Shown piece after piece: positions 19,362 through 28,917 of a DNA stretch of 64,000 nt. Each line of letters opens with the position of its first letter. Positions within the stretch are counted from its first letter, which is position 1. The notes under the pieces were generated by a model. That model was not told the DNA's origin. It saw nothing but the letters and a program-made list of their open reading frames with translations, and made no database searches. The position numbers and the translations under genes were made by a program. This DNA is from Gracilaria vermiculophylla (lineage: Eukaryota > Rhodophyta > Florideophyceae > Gracilariales > Gracilariaceae): the NCBI GenBank assembly GCA_019155205.2, contig JAHNZQ020003149.1, positions 199,073 to 263,072 of the forward strand. Reading direction: 5' to 3'.

Positions 19362-21893
19362 ATGCCTCACATCCCTCACATTCCTCACATGCCCCACATG
19401 CCTCGCATGAAGCGCATTCTGCACCGCCGTCGCTCCTCCACCGGCAACGCCGACGCCCATGTCACCCTGTCCCTTCACAAGGACGACTTCCACAACCTTA
19501 CCGCCACCGATCCGGGAGTGCCTCCTCAAAAAACTGGCACCCTGCTCAAGTTCACCAACGTCATCAAGGGTTGGAAACCACGCACCTTTTCCCTCGAGAA
19601 CGGCCTTCTTGTCTACTCCGCCCCCGAAAGCGATGACGGAGACTCGCCAACCTCCTCTTCCCCGAATCTGCTTGACAAGGAACGCGTAAAGAAAAGGCGT
19701 TCAAAAAAGCTTCGTTTTTTTAAGCGCGCTTTCAGCCGAGACGAAAAAGAGCGCGACGTCAAGGGTTCTATAAATCTGCAGATGGCCGTCATCACTCCCG
19801 ACGGGTCTGATAGCTGTCGCTTCGCCATCGACGTTGGTCATGATGTGTACCATTGCAAGGCAGAAACCAGAGAGGAGCGCGATGACTGGGTCCAAGTTTT
19901 GAATGCGTCCAACACATATTTTCGTGCTCTCATTCAAAGAGCCGTTTCTCGTTCGCAAAACCGCCTCGCCCAAAGCCCCCCTGCAAGCCCGAAAGGCAAG
20001 ATACTCAAGGTGAAGCCCTCCCACAAGACTCTTAATGTTGTCGTGGCGTCACCGAGGCCTTGCACACCGGCGCAGATGAATCAAGTCTCCGACGATAGTG
20101 AGGAGTCAGTTATGGAAGATGATGGCCTGAAGGAGGCTGAACAGAGTCGCAGAGCTCTCATGAATGAATTGCAGCGCGTTCTTGCCGTTTGGAAGAAAGA
20201 GCTTTTTGCCCCAGATTCCTCGTTAGGCAGTGACGAGCTGCTGCGAATCTTAGCGTGTACGTTTACTGATATCGGGTCCACCGACCAGAGCATATCCGGG
20301 GATCATGTCAGAGAAACTACAAAAGGCTTAATCGACCTCACTTCATGGTGCCTCAACGTTTTGCAGACAAACGATGAGATGTTTGACAGGCGACTCAAAG
20401 CGGACCTTACCCGTATAATGGCCAACGAGCTTCCGGTTTTCCCGCACAGCACGGTGCTACAGGTGCAAGAGGACACCCAGAAAATTTTGGACGACTCAAG
20501 CGAGGATGAATTTGTTGACGCGTTGTCCCGAGTTGCAAGTTTGCGTAGTTCGGCCAGACTGTCTGGAGTCTTTGCGCCCTCATACAAGTCGGTTCCCGAT
20601 TCTACACTCGACGTGATTAAGGAGGAAGAATCCCTTGACGAAACCAAGGCAGGAAGAACCGATGGAATCAAGCGCGTCAGCACAATGATTCTGTCTCGTT
20701 CCCTGAAAGGGGAGAGATCGTCTCTTCCGTCACTCCCACCGAATAGAGACAAACCTAATGTGCTCACGCTCTTGAAGGATTCCGTCGGCAAAGACTTGTC
20801 TCGTATCAGTTTTCCTGTCAGTCTCAACGAGCCGATTTCCTTTGTACAGCGGTTAGGGGAAGACATCGAGTACTGCGAATTACTTGACAAGGGCGCACGC
20901 GAATCAGACCCGAATCGAAGAATGATGTACGTCGCGGCCATGGTAATATCTCACTATAGTTCCACCCTTGGACGGATTGCGAAGCCTTTCAATCCCCTTC
21001 TGGGGGAAACTGCCTGTATTATTCGTCCAAAGAAAGGCAACGGCGTACGTTTTATCGCTGAGCAAGTGAGTCATCATCCTCCCATATCGGCATGCTACGC
21101 CGAGGGCTCAAGCGCTTCTTGGAAGTATTATAACGCCATTGAAGTGAAGCACAAATTTTGGGGTAAGAGTTTGGAGATCATTCCAACCGGGTTGAATCAT
21201 GTCGAGTTTCCCGAGTTCGGAGACCACTATGTGTTCAGCCAAGTAACAACGTGCGTGCACAACATTGTAATTGGGAGAATGTGGCTTGACAATTATGGAG
21301 AGATGGAAATCGTCAACAGAACGAACGGCGGACGTTGTGTAATTGACTTTAGCAAGACTGGCTGGATGAGCGATTCAAGCTCATTTGCTTCCATAACTGG
21401 TACGATCTATGACGCCCAGGGGGCAGCAAAGATTAAGATAGGGGGCAACTGGACAAAGAGCGTGTATGAGGACTTGGGACGGCGGCAGCGAAACGTTTTG
21501 TGGCAAGTACAAGAGCGACCACCGGAGGCACTGTCGCAAACTTACAACCTGACAAAGTGGGCAATTTCACTCAATGCCCCAGTTCATGACGATGAAAGGA
21601 AGTTTATTCCTCCCACAGATAGCAGGTTGCGGCCGGACCAAAGAGCTCTTGAGAATGGTAAGTATGACGAAGCAGCCAATCTCAAGAATGCCCTTGAAGA
21701 GTCCCAACGGAACAGGCGCCGGCAATTGGAGGAAGCTGGTGAGAAGTGGGAGCCGCGGTGGTTCCGGAAAGTTGTCGATGAGAAAACGGGGTGCATAGAT
21801 TATAGATACGGCGGAGAATATTTTGAGAAACACTCCGAAGGGGACTGGAGTGACTGTACGAATATTTTTGCGATAGATGATGTTGAGCGTTAG
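19362..21893 (+). CDS. Oxysterol-binding protein with PH domain and full ORD (long form)
   Basis: This 843-residue protein has an N-terminal PH domain (residues about 55-190: GTLLKFTNVIKGWKPRTFSL at the start, ERDDWVQVLNAS at the end, split by a basic insert), a long acidic middle, and a C-terminal ORD from about 465. The ORD holds EQVSHHPP at about 567-574, KPFNPLLGE before it and DSRLRPDQRALE near the end. It is the classical OSBP/ORP layout: PH binds PI4P and the ORD exchanges sterol or PS. I see no clear FFAT motif. The start lies in a 9-bp tandem repeat giving MPHIPHIPHMPHMPRM, so any of four in-frame ATGs could be used. Intronless. Composition is near 50% GC, unlike OSBP-1. Confidence 0.93.
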   Translation: MPHIPHIPHMPHMPRMKRILHRRRSSTGNADAHVTLSLHKDDFHNLTATDPGVPPQKTGTLLKFTNVIKGWKPRTFSLENGLLVYSAPESDDGDSPTSSSPNLLDKERVKKRRSKKLRFFKRAFSRDEKERDVKGSINLQMAVITPDGSDSCRFAIDVGHDVYHCKAETREERDDWVQVLNASNTYFRALIQRAVSRSQNRLAQSPPASPKGKILKVKPSHKTLNVVVASPRPCTPAQMNQVSDDSEESVMEDDGLKEAEQSRRALMNELQRVLAVWKKELFAPDSSLGSDELLRILACTFTDIGSTDQSISGDHVRETTKGLIDLTSWCLNVLQTNDEMFDRRLKADLTRIMANELPVFPHSTVLQVQEDTQKILDDSSEDEFVDALSRVASLRSSARLSGVFAPSYKSVPDSTLDVIKEEESLDETKAGRTDGIKRVSTMILSRSLKGERSSLPSLPPNRDKPNVLTLLKDSVGKDLSRISFPVSLNEPISFVQRLGEDIEYCELLDKGARESDPNRRMMYVAAMVISHYSSTLGRIAKPFNPLLGETACIIRPKKGNGVRFIAEQVSHHPPISACYAEGSSASWKYYNAIEVKHKFWGKSLEIIPTGLNHVEFPEFGDHYVFSQVTTCVHNIVIGRMWLDNYGEMEIVNRTNGGRCVIDFSKTGWMSDSSSFASITGTIYDAQGAAKIKIGGNWTKSVYEDLGRRQRNVLWQVQERPPEALSQTYNLTKWAISLNAPVHDDERKFIPPTDSRLRPDQRALENGKYDEAANLKNALEESQRNRRRQLEEAGEKWEPRWFRKVVDEKTGCIDYRYGGEYFEKHSEGDWSDCTNIFAIDDVER

Positions 21894-23324
21894 CGTGGTA
21901 TTTTAAAATTGACCAGCGTAGATTGTAACTGCACCAACTCACAACTTAAAAAAGATTTCATGGAGCCTGTCTGAAGGTAAGCATGTTGTAAGCCTTTGTC
22001 CATGAGTGCCGTCAAGACTTCTTGTGCAGCAAAGTTGAATGAATTCCTTCATCAGGATGCAAAAAGCTCGGGTGAAGAGCTTCTCATTTCTGCAACATCT
22101 GCAGCGCTGTGGCTTACCTGAGCACAAGATTTCATCGCAAGATAGATATACAAAACGCACGTATTTGTGTCAAAACAGTATCGCATAGCTTTTCGTAATT
22201 CTTGCATCGATCTCCGGAAGACCCAAACTTTCTCTGCATTCCGGGCTCCAGGATCGCAGGTTCGTGCATGACCACAGGCAGATCCAAAAGACATCTTCAG
22301 AGCCTGCTTTAAACCATCGCAAATCCAAAAGGTACAACTCTCGAGAGAGTTGAGCTCTGGGGTGCCGAAAAACTAGCACCAGGGTTCCAAATCTTTTGAT
22401 CTGCAAGGCATTCGAGCTTCCCGACCACATTCCCGAGATTTGTCTTGGAGGTATCTCCAGGTACACTTACGCAGCGCAGCCTCTTGGCCGATAGATTGGT
22501 ACACTTCCGGGACTCTTTGGCAATATAAAAACTTCGGATTATATTCACAGAGCTTGATCATGAAAAATTCCGTGAGTCGATTTGCCAATAACTTCAGAGG
22601 TTCCCGAGTCCTCCGAAGATCGTATCGCGTTTTACATGAAGCGATACTCTGTAACAAGTGGTTTGCTTAAGTACGCTCACAATTCAAAGAGTCTTAAGCT
22701 ATCAAGAAAGTAGGACTGAAAATATGGTAAGTTACATTCGGAAGACGACGCAATCTCTTAATAACGTAGTATCAATTGGAGAAAGACATAACAGTTTGAA
22801 TACTGAGGCGGGGAGGGCGGACTGCGTGCACAAGTGGTCCTACTGTCAATTAATCGAGGATTGAATAACCCTTATGGTTCCCTTGAGTCACGAATATTCT
22901 CATCTGCAAGTAGCAAGCTCTGTGGCAAGCCCCGTGACATCGCCACTTATTTGCTCATATGTCCCGATGAATCATTTTGATGCACCGTTTTTTTCCGGGT
23001 GACGTTGCAATGGCTTTTCTACATATGTAATGAAAGGGTAGTTTTTCCCTATGCTCACACAAATACGTGCAAGCCAGTTTAGCTGGTGAGATATGTGCTC
23101 AAATGTTCGCTTGGTTCATATAGAACTAGTATAAGGTGGCGACAACACCCATTAGTTGTCTTGGTTATTGTGAAAGACGGTGTAAGGGCCTGCAAAGGAT
23201 GCAAAACCTGAAATCGACGGTTCTCACCGAATGCACAGCTTTTGGTTTATGAACACATCACAGTAGCTAAGAATTCATGTCCCAAAAGTTCTGCATGAGA
23301 ACACGTTCGAGCAAATCAGAACCT
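21894..23324. other. Intergenic, about 1.4 kb, AT-richer
   Basis: It separates the 3' ends of OSBP-2 and LAS1. On the minus strand a few short frames look exon-like (about 22648-22471 and 22303-21942), but I could not join them with in-phase introns carrying the branch motif used elsewhere in the window. It may hold a decayed gene. Nothing firmer is seen. Confidence 0.4.
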
Positions 23325-24356
23325 TCAGAATTTAGCTGGGACTTGGTCAGAAACTAAACTCCTGAAGTGATTCGTTAACGACGCTATCTTTTCGACTTCC
23401 TCTTTTGTTAACCCCCGGCTTCGTTTTGAAGGTGGTTCTTCATTATTAGCACGCACTGGCAAGTCATGGCCAATTGAAGACACATTCATATCATGAGGCG
23501 CGTCACTTTGATCTTGTCGGAGTTGCGGTGAGATTTCACCGCATGCGTTGATTCTCTTCAACCTAGGCGGTCTCGTCTGCCCTGGAATCAGACCCAGTGC
23601 AAGGGGTTTCCAGGAGTTGGAATTCTCGCATTTTCTCCATCGCTTCCCGCTCGACCTGTTCTTCGAAATGGGCACTGGCCGCACAGATTGCTTTCTTCTC
23701 TCCTCCAACCTTTTCGTGATTTCCTTCATCTTGAGAACAACTGGGTCGACATCATCATCTTCTGAGATTAGACCATTCGACAAAAATGAAGCCTGATCTA
23801 GACCCTGGTTCTCAGTTTCTTGTTCAGGGCCGATGTCAAACACATGCTTCAGTTCTAAGAACGACTTTGGAAGCTTGTAAATAAGATTCTTATGTTGAGG
23901 CTTCCAATAGAATTGCTCCAACCAAAACAAAGCGTGCCGAGCACCGGATTCAAGAGCGGCGAGTCTCGGCAACAAGTTATGGCATGATTGATGACGAATA
24001 TCAACTAGCGTGAGGGGTAACCCGAGCTCTACCGCAAGTCCGTGAACACTCCGTGCATTCGCGCTTTGCCCTCGAGGTTGAATACGATCCGTTAATCCGT
24101 TTACAAGTCGAGTAATTGTCATGGAAAGACTCAATCTCTGAGTGTATGGATCAGGAGAAGGGTTCTTCAACTGATATGCGAGTGCAACACTGGAAAGAAC
24201 TGAAATGGGAACAGAACCACGACGCCTTACCTGATACAGCGCGACCCGAGCTTTGGCTTCTTCCAACTCTCCAGCTGTCAGCATGTCTTTGAGCTCCAAC
24301 CACTCCGACCAACTTGCCCACGGCAAAACGCGGGTGCCATCTGGTAAGGCCCTCAT
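23325..24356 (-). CDS. LAS1: LAS1-type pre-rRNA ITS2 endonuclease
   Basis: This 343-residue protein is a LAS1/LAS1L homologue. The N-terminal half is the HEPN domain: VLPWASWSEWLELKDML, then RLVNGLTDRIQ, ARSVHGLAVELGLPLTLVDI and the catalytic R-x4-H motif RHQSCH at residues 121-126, followed by ARHALFWLEQFYW. LAS1 cleaves the ITS2 spacer between 5.8S and 25S rRNA with the Grc3 kinase, in the nucleolus. The C-terminal 180 residues are acidic then basic, with KRSRG near 315, and are probably disordered. It is shorter than metazoan LAS1L and close to yeast-like cores. No intron is needed. It is divergent from the glutathione peroxidase, with about 280 bp between starts. Confidence 0.88.
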   Translation of the reverse strand: MRALPDGTRVLPWASWSEWLELKDMLTAGELEEAKARVALYQVRRRGSVPISVLSSVALAYQLKNPSPDPYTQRLSLSMTITRLVNGLTDRIQPRGQSANARSVHGLAVELGLPLTLVDIRHQSCHNLLPRLAALESGARHALFWLEQFYWKPQHKNLIYKLPKSFLELKHVFDIGPEQETENQGLDQASFLSNGLISEDDDVDPVVLKMKEITKRLEERRKQSVRPVPISKNRSSGKRWRKCENSNSWKPLALGLIPGQTRPPRLKRINACGEISPQLRQDQSDAPHDMNVSSIGHDLPVRANNEEPPSKRSRGLTKEEVEKIASLTNHFRSLVSDQVPAKF

Positions 24357-24634
24357 CGTACTTGTTCAAGAAACTAACGCTGTAGAGGCAGTAAAGCACC
24401 GCAAACAAGCAGTCAATTATATTTTGAGCTTAAACTTCTCCTGATAAGCAGACAGCACAGAGACCACAAGATAGGACGGAATGATGAGCCTCTGAATGCC
24501 ACAGAACTTTTTTCCAAAATCTCCTTTCTTGGAGGAGCTCGTACACCCAAAGGCGAGCGACGTTGCTGCGTACAACGGCACTGCTACACCTCTGCAAAGA
24601 CGACGTTTACAATCTGAATTGCCTCCGTCCGACC

Positions 24635-25453
24635 ATGTTTTCCAAAATAATGATTGCTGCGAAGAGCGCAATGAGCCCTCCCACGGTCGGTTTCGTTAGT
24701 TTTTCACACAAAACACTTTTAGCAGACGAGGCACGCACGCTGCAAAACCATCGCCGGTGTCGACGGTCAACTACAATTATTTGCACCGCTCGCATTCCAT
24801 CGAATTATTTGCCTCCACAGCTGCTGCCCAAGTTCTCACGTCGCGACTTTTCCCGCATTGTAGCTACGACTCTCGTGGCGCGCACTTTGAGCTTCCCTCC
24901 AGAGCCAGCATTAGCGGAAACCCGTTCAGCCTATGACATAGTTGCGAAGAAAGACGGCAAACCGTTTCCTCTAGAAGCTTACCGCAACAAGTTAACTCTT
25001 TTTGTCAACGTTGCCTCTTATTGCGCTCTGACACCGCAATACGAGGGCCTTGTCGCCCTTCACGACAAATATCTATCGCAGGGCTTTGAAATCGTCGCGT
25101 CGCCGTGCGACCAATTCGGTCATCAGGAGCCCGGATCGAACGAAGAGGTCTGTGCCTTCGCGAAACAACAATTTGGCGCCAAGTTTTTGCTTCTCGACAA
25201 GCTGAATGTGAATGAGGGACCTCAAGGTGTCGCTCCACTCTACAAGTATTTGAAGGACACGAGCCCTGAGGGAACTGGACAAAGAGTCAGCTGGAATTTT
25301 GAAAAGTTTCTGGTAGGAACAGACGGCAAAGTCTTGCGTCGCTACAAGCCTGGGGTTCTTCCTGAAAACATCGAAGGAGATATAAAGTGGGCATTGGATC
25401 ATCCAGGTCAGGCCTTGCCCCCGAAGAAGAAGCCATCGCTTGGTGTGGAATAA
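24635..25453 (+). CDS. Glutathione peroxidase-family peroxidase, thylakoid lumen (Tat signal)
   Basis: The product is 272 residues. Residues 1-65 look like a plastid transit peptide (Ser/Arg/Thr-rich), followed by SRRDFSRIVATTLVARTL and PALAE, a twin-arginine lumen signal with an AxA-type site. The mature part is a GPx fold: FVNVASYCALTPQYEGL with peroxidatic Cys130, SPCDQFGHQEPG with the Gln of the tetrad (Q160), and SWNFEKFL carrying the Trp and Asn. It is a Cys-type GPx and would probably take electrons from thioredoxin to reduce lipid or hydrogen peroxide. The usual NVASxCGxT has Ala instead of Gly. The frame is open upstream to 24563 without ATG. The stop codon TAA lies inside AATAAA, and the IES6 ATG follows after 2 nt. 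Confidence 0.88.
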   Translation: MFSKIMIAAKSAMSPPTVGFVSFSHKTLLADEARTLQNHRRCRRSTTIICTARIPSNYLPPQLLPKFSRRDFSRIVATTLVARTLSFPPEPALAETRSAYDIVAKKDGKPFPLEAYRNKLTLFVNVASYCALTPQYEGLVALHDKYLSQGFEIVASPCDQFGHQEPGSNEEVCAFAKQQFGAKFLLLDKLNVNEGPQGVAPLYKYLKDTSPEGTGQRVSWNFEKFLVGTDGKVLRRYKPGVLPENIEGDIKWALDHPGQALPPKKKPSLGVE

Positions 25454-25455
25454 AT

Positions 25456-25818
25456 ATGGGGGCTACCGTAGACGTTGGACCTAACAAGGCTATAATGAAG
25501 ACGAAACGAAAGAGAGGGATATATGAAGTGACAACAGCAAAGAGCAAATCTTGGAAAAGTTCGAGGTCACTGATCACAAACGAACACTATGACATGATGC
25601 CAGCCAGTATAGCAACTTACGTCAATATCGATGCACCCCCTAGCATGCTTCCAGCTAAGAAATATTGCGACATCACGGGATTGCCGGCAAAATACACGGA
25701 CCCTGTCACCAAGATTCGCTTTGTTTCCAAGGAAGCATTTCGCAAAGCACGACACTTACCGGATCACAAAGTTGAAGAGTTTCTATCGCTGCGTCAGGCA
25801 CAGATAAGAATAAAGTAG
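25456..25818 (+). CDS. IES6: INO80-complex subunit IES6/INO80C (YL1-C domain)
   Basis: This 120-residue protein has the YL1 C-terminal domain: KKYCDITGLPAKYTDPVTK, then RFVSKEAFRKARHLPDHKV and a FLSLRQAQ end. Ies6/INO80C is a small subunit of the INO80 chromatin remodeller that joins Arp5 to the complex in the nucleus. The ATG at 25456 is 2 nt after the stop of the glutathione peroxidase on the same strand. A second in-frame ATG at 25495 (MKTKRKRG) would still keep the domain. Its promoter and 5' UTR must therefore lie inside the upstream gene, or the two are co-transcribed. Confidence 0.85.
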   Translation: MGATVDVGPNKAIMKTKRKRGIYEVTTAKSKSWKSSRSLITNEHYDMMPASIATYVNIDAPPSMLPAKKYCDITGLPAKYTDPVTKIRFVSKEAFRKARHLPDHKVEEFLSLRQAQIRIK

Positions 25819-27153
25819 GGAAGCACATCTTCGTGCTACGAACATAATCTCTGAAGTGATACGCTTTACTTGTAGCTGAGTTTTACGCTGTACGATGTTC
25901 AGCCGAAATTCCGACAAATCCTCAGGGTAAATGTGATCTCAGCGTCTTTACGATCCGATGAAATATTCATGTTGTTTCTTCTCCTCTGAGATCGATCCCC
26001 CAGCTTAGACAGTGTTTGTCAGCACCAAACTATGCAAGAGAAATGAGGCAGTCTGAGAGTAAGGCTTCAAGTCGCCCTTACCATGTCGACCAAACGGAAA
26101 GTATTCCAGAACTTTGTCTGAAGGAGAGGCAAGATGGGCAATCAGGCACGGCAAAGAAACCACTCTCCTTTCGTCTAGGAGCCTGTGGTGTTTGTTGTAT
26201 TTGCTATATGTTCGCAAAATTTCAGATGCTTCAGGAACAAGGCAGAAAATGGTACGCTGTTAGTTATATGTTGCAGATGACAGGTACATAGCGAGATTTG
26301 GTAAATGTTTGACAGCAGTCGATATCATCAGAAATTAAGCGGAGTGGTATCCACACAGGCTGTTAACGCTGCTAGGATCAAAGTAAAGAGATAAAGCATA
26401 TATTATTTAGGGTGTTCATCCTTTGACATCGACTGCACATGCTGGGATGTGTCACAGAACTTACTCTCTCGACAATGACGGAGGATGTGGATGTGAAATC
26501 ATTTTCGGAATGGGTTTCAACTACAAATTGAGATGCAAGGGTCAGTATCTGGGTCATTTTCACCATAAGATTTGTTCACAACAGTCCTCAGTTGGTTGAT
26601 CCAATGCGCCCGTTGGGCTATTCCACATCGCTAGAAGCTCGCAGAAGGCAATTCTCAAAAAGAAGATCATCTCTGGACTGAGTTTTGATGAACTACCGTA
26701 CCTTCGATAACAGTGAAAGGCGCTCTACGGCGCAGGGAGAAGCATTTCTCACATGTCGCGTGATCCTACCACCGCAGTCAGAGCGAACATTCGGTAGTCG
26801 ATGAGGGGGGTTGAAAGCGGTAGCGTCATGGTCCGATCGCCCGATCGCATGACGACGACGACCAAATTTGCTCGACCACGTGGATGGCAGTATGTACACG
26901 TGGATGGCACAGCTCAAGTGCAGCGTAAATGATCTCGGCCACAGAACATCATCCTCCCTGAGCCCAATCCTGACGCTCAGGGTTTGACCCCGCGTCTGGG
27001 ATCCCCTCGCTCAAACTACGGCTTCTAGTTCCTCACCAATTTGCCCGATTCTTGTTGGCTTTTCCCTCTTCGTTCACATCGCTCTCTTCTATTCTCTCTA
27101 ATTAACATTCGCAATCCTCCTCTCGTGCCGCATCGGGCAGCCCCGCCTTCGCG
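25819..27153. other. Intergenic, about 1.3 kb
   Basis: AT-richer DNA between IES6 and the SAP-protein gene. A 91-codon frame at 26016-26291 has no recognisable content. A pyrimidine-rich stretch (27040-27125) precedes the SAP-protein ATG. No RNA gene is seen. Confidence 0.5.
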
Positions 27154-28587
27154 ATGGCCTTTCTCCCACAGGTGCCGCTACCCTCCCGCACATCGCGCTC
27201 GCGGTCACCCTCCGTCTCCATTCCTTCGCGCGTTGATGAGCGCACTGCTGTTGTGGCTAACAGACGGCGGCGTGTATATGGCGTGCTTAGCGGCCCCCCC
27301 ACTCAGCAAGCTATCACTGTCGTGCCCTTGGAAACAGTGTGCTCTGCGTCGAAGCGAGATGAGATGCGTCGTTCTCTTTTGCAACAAATTCAACAACGAA
27401 ACGAACAGCTTTCAAAGTCTAACGCCAAGCGTGAGATGGCGTTCAAACAGGAGCTGATGTCCTTGCGCGCCGCGAAGCAGGCTGCTGACGAACAGCAAAC
27501 CCCCGACCGATCTGCTCCTGTACCGCCCACGTCTGCCCATTCCGCTTCTACTCAGCCTGTATCTGCACAGTATGCTTCCGCACAGGCATCTTCTGCACAG
27601 CCGGCGTCTGCACAGCCGTCTTCAGCGGAGCCATCTTCAGCGGAGCCATCTTCAGCGGAGCCATCTACATCGGAGCCATCTTCAGCGGAGCCTGTTCCCA
27701 AACAGCCTGCTCCTGAAATATTTGCCTCGAGTAGTTCAAAGCTTGACCCCTCTCACGAATTGCCACCGGTTCCGGAGCGGGAGTTGTTATCAGCAACCAA
27801 GCAGCATGAGCTGTTAAAGCAAGCACAAAAATACGAACAAATTGCGCCAGCACCAAAATACGAGGAGCTTGTAGCCGCTCCGGAATCGATCGAAAGTGAT
27901 GACGAATCTGAAACAAGTAAGTTACCGGACTCTCGATAATTCCATCACAGGTTATAACCATATATGCACGACACGCAGTTGTACTCCTGGTTCACGGGTG
28001 TACAATCTGCGAGCGAGAACAATCTTGATCTAACTTCGTCTTCAGGGCAGGAAACAGAATCTTTTGTAACGAATTCACCAGCGAGAGGCGTGGAAGAACT
28101 GTACTCGCCTCCGCCAAGCGAAACCAAAAAAGAGTCACAAGAAGAGCCTCCCTTGGAGAAGGCGTTTCAAACAATTTCTAGAACGGTCGAAACAGTCGTT
28201 GATGATGCTAGAGATAGCATTGGTGGTGTTATGGAAAATTTAACAGAGTCAAGAGTGGGAACTACCACCAAGGAGAAAGAAGAAGAAGAAGAAGAAGACG
28301 TCACTCAACCAAAAACAGAAGCGCAGAAGAAGCCATTTGGCTCAAAAGTTCCTTCCATCGGGAAAGCAATTCTAGATGCCATCGTCGAAGGGGTTCCGTC
28401 TAAGCCTAAAGCAATGGAAGAAACCTCAGCTGCTGACAAAAGCGATCTTGTTTTTCTTGTTGAGTCTGGCAAGATCAAGAACCTCACAGTATCTAAACTA
28501 CGCCGCTTATTGTCTGCCAACAATTTAAAAACTTCTGGGCGGAAGGCAGAACTAATTGCCAGACTGACATCATTCGCTAAACAGTGA
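27154..28587 (+). CDS. SAP-domain protein with plastid-transit-like N-terminus, two exons
   Basis: Exons are 27154-27916 and 28046-28587, joined in phase to 434 residues; the intron starts GTAAGT and ends CTAACTTCGTCTTCAG. The C-terminal 35 residues are a SAP helix-extension-helix (KNLTVSKLRRLLSANNLKTS then GRKAELIARL), which binds AT-rich DNA or RNA. The N-terminal 40 residues are Ser/Arg/Pro-rich with few acids, like a plastid transit peptide. Between them are a coiled-coil-like Gln/Lys segment (about 70-110), a Ser-Ala-Glu-Pro repeat region (about 130-190) and long acidic stretches. Plant plastid nucleoid proteins such as pTAC3 carry SAP domains, so a plastid nucleoid role is plausible but inferred. 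Confidence 0.7.
27594..27692 (+). repeat. 15-bp coding tandem repeat (Ser-Ser-Ala-Glu-Pro)
   Basis: Several near-identical copies of CCATCTTCAGCGGAG, preceded by diverged copies with GCACAG. They encode repeated SSAEP/SSAQP pentapeptides inside the SAP protein, a likely length-variable linker. Confidence 0.85.
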
Positions 28588-28917
28588 ACAAAGAACGCTT
28601 CTTGCATTAAAAACTATCGTTTCTCTCAGACTATTTTGTAAAGATAGTGATTCAACGGGCAAGCAAGTTATTGGTGAAACCTTATCTCGTAAAATAGATG
28701 GTACAACAAGCTGGGAGCTCTATTCTTTCTTTTAAGCTTCTGCTTCAACCAAAATTGCTATTGTTCATTCGACATTAGCAATTGTATCGTCTAGATGGCA
28801 CATCATTTGCGGAGCAATCGACTCGGTTCGTTTCTGCATCTTGGTTACCCTGAACGGATAAGTCTATACTTCAATAATTCTTAACCCCTCGCCTACTTTG
28901 GGCGGTCGTAGATTTTT
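28588..28917. other. Convergent intergenic region
   Basis: About 330 bp of AT-rich DNA between the 3' ends of the SAP and HEAT-protein genes. No feature is seen beyond presumed 3' UTRs. Confidence 0.4.

Noticed and set aside
21942..22648. Exon-like fragments on the minus strand between OSBP-2 and LAS1
   Set aside because: The fragments could not be joined in phase and their putative introns lack the CTRAC motif found in the other introns; no recognisable domain.
24200..24240. GTAAGG with CAG acceptors inside LAS1 as a possible intron
   Set aside because: Removing 31 or 41 nt would break the frame, and the read-through protein matches LAS1 across the site.
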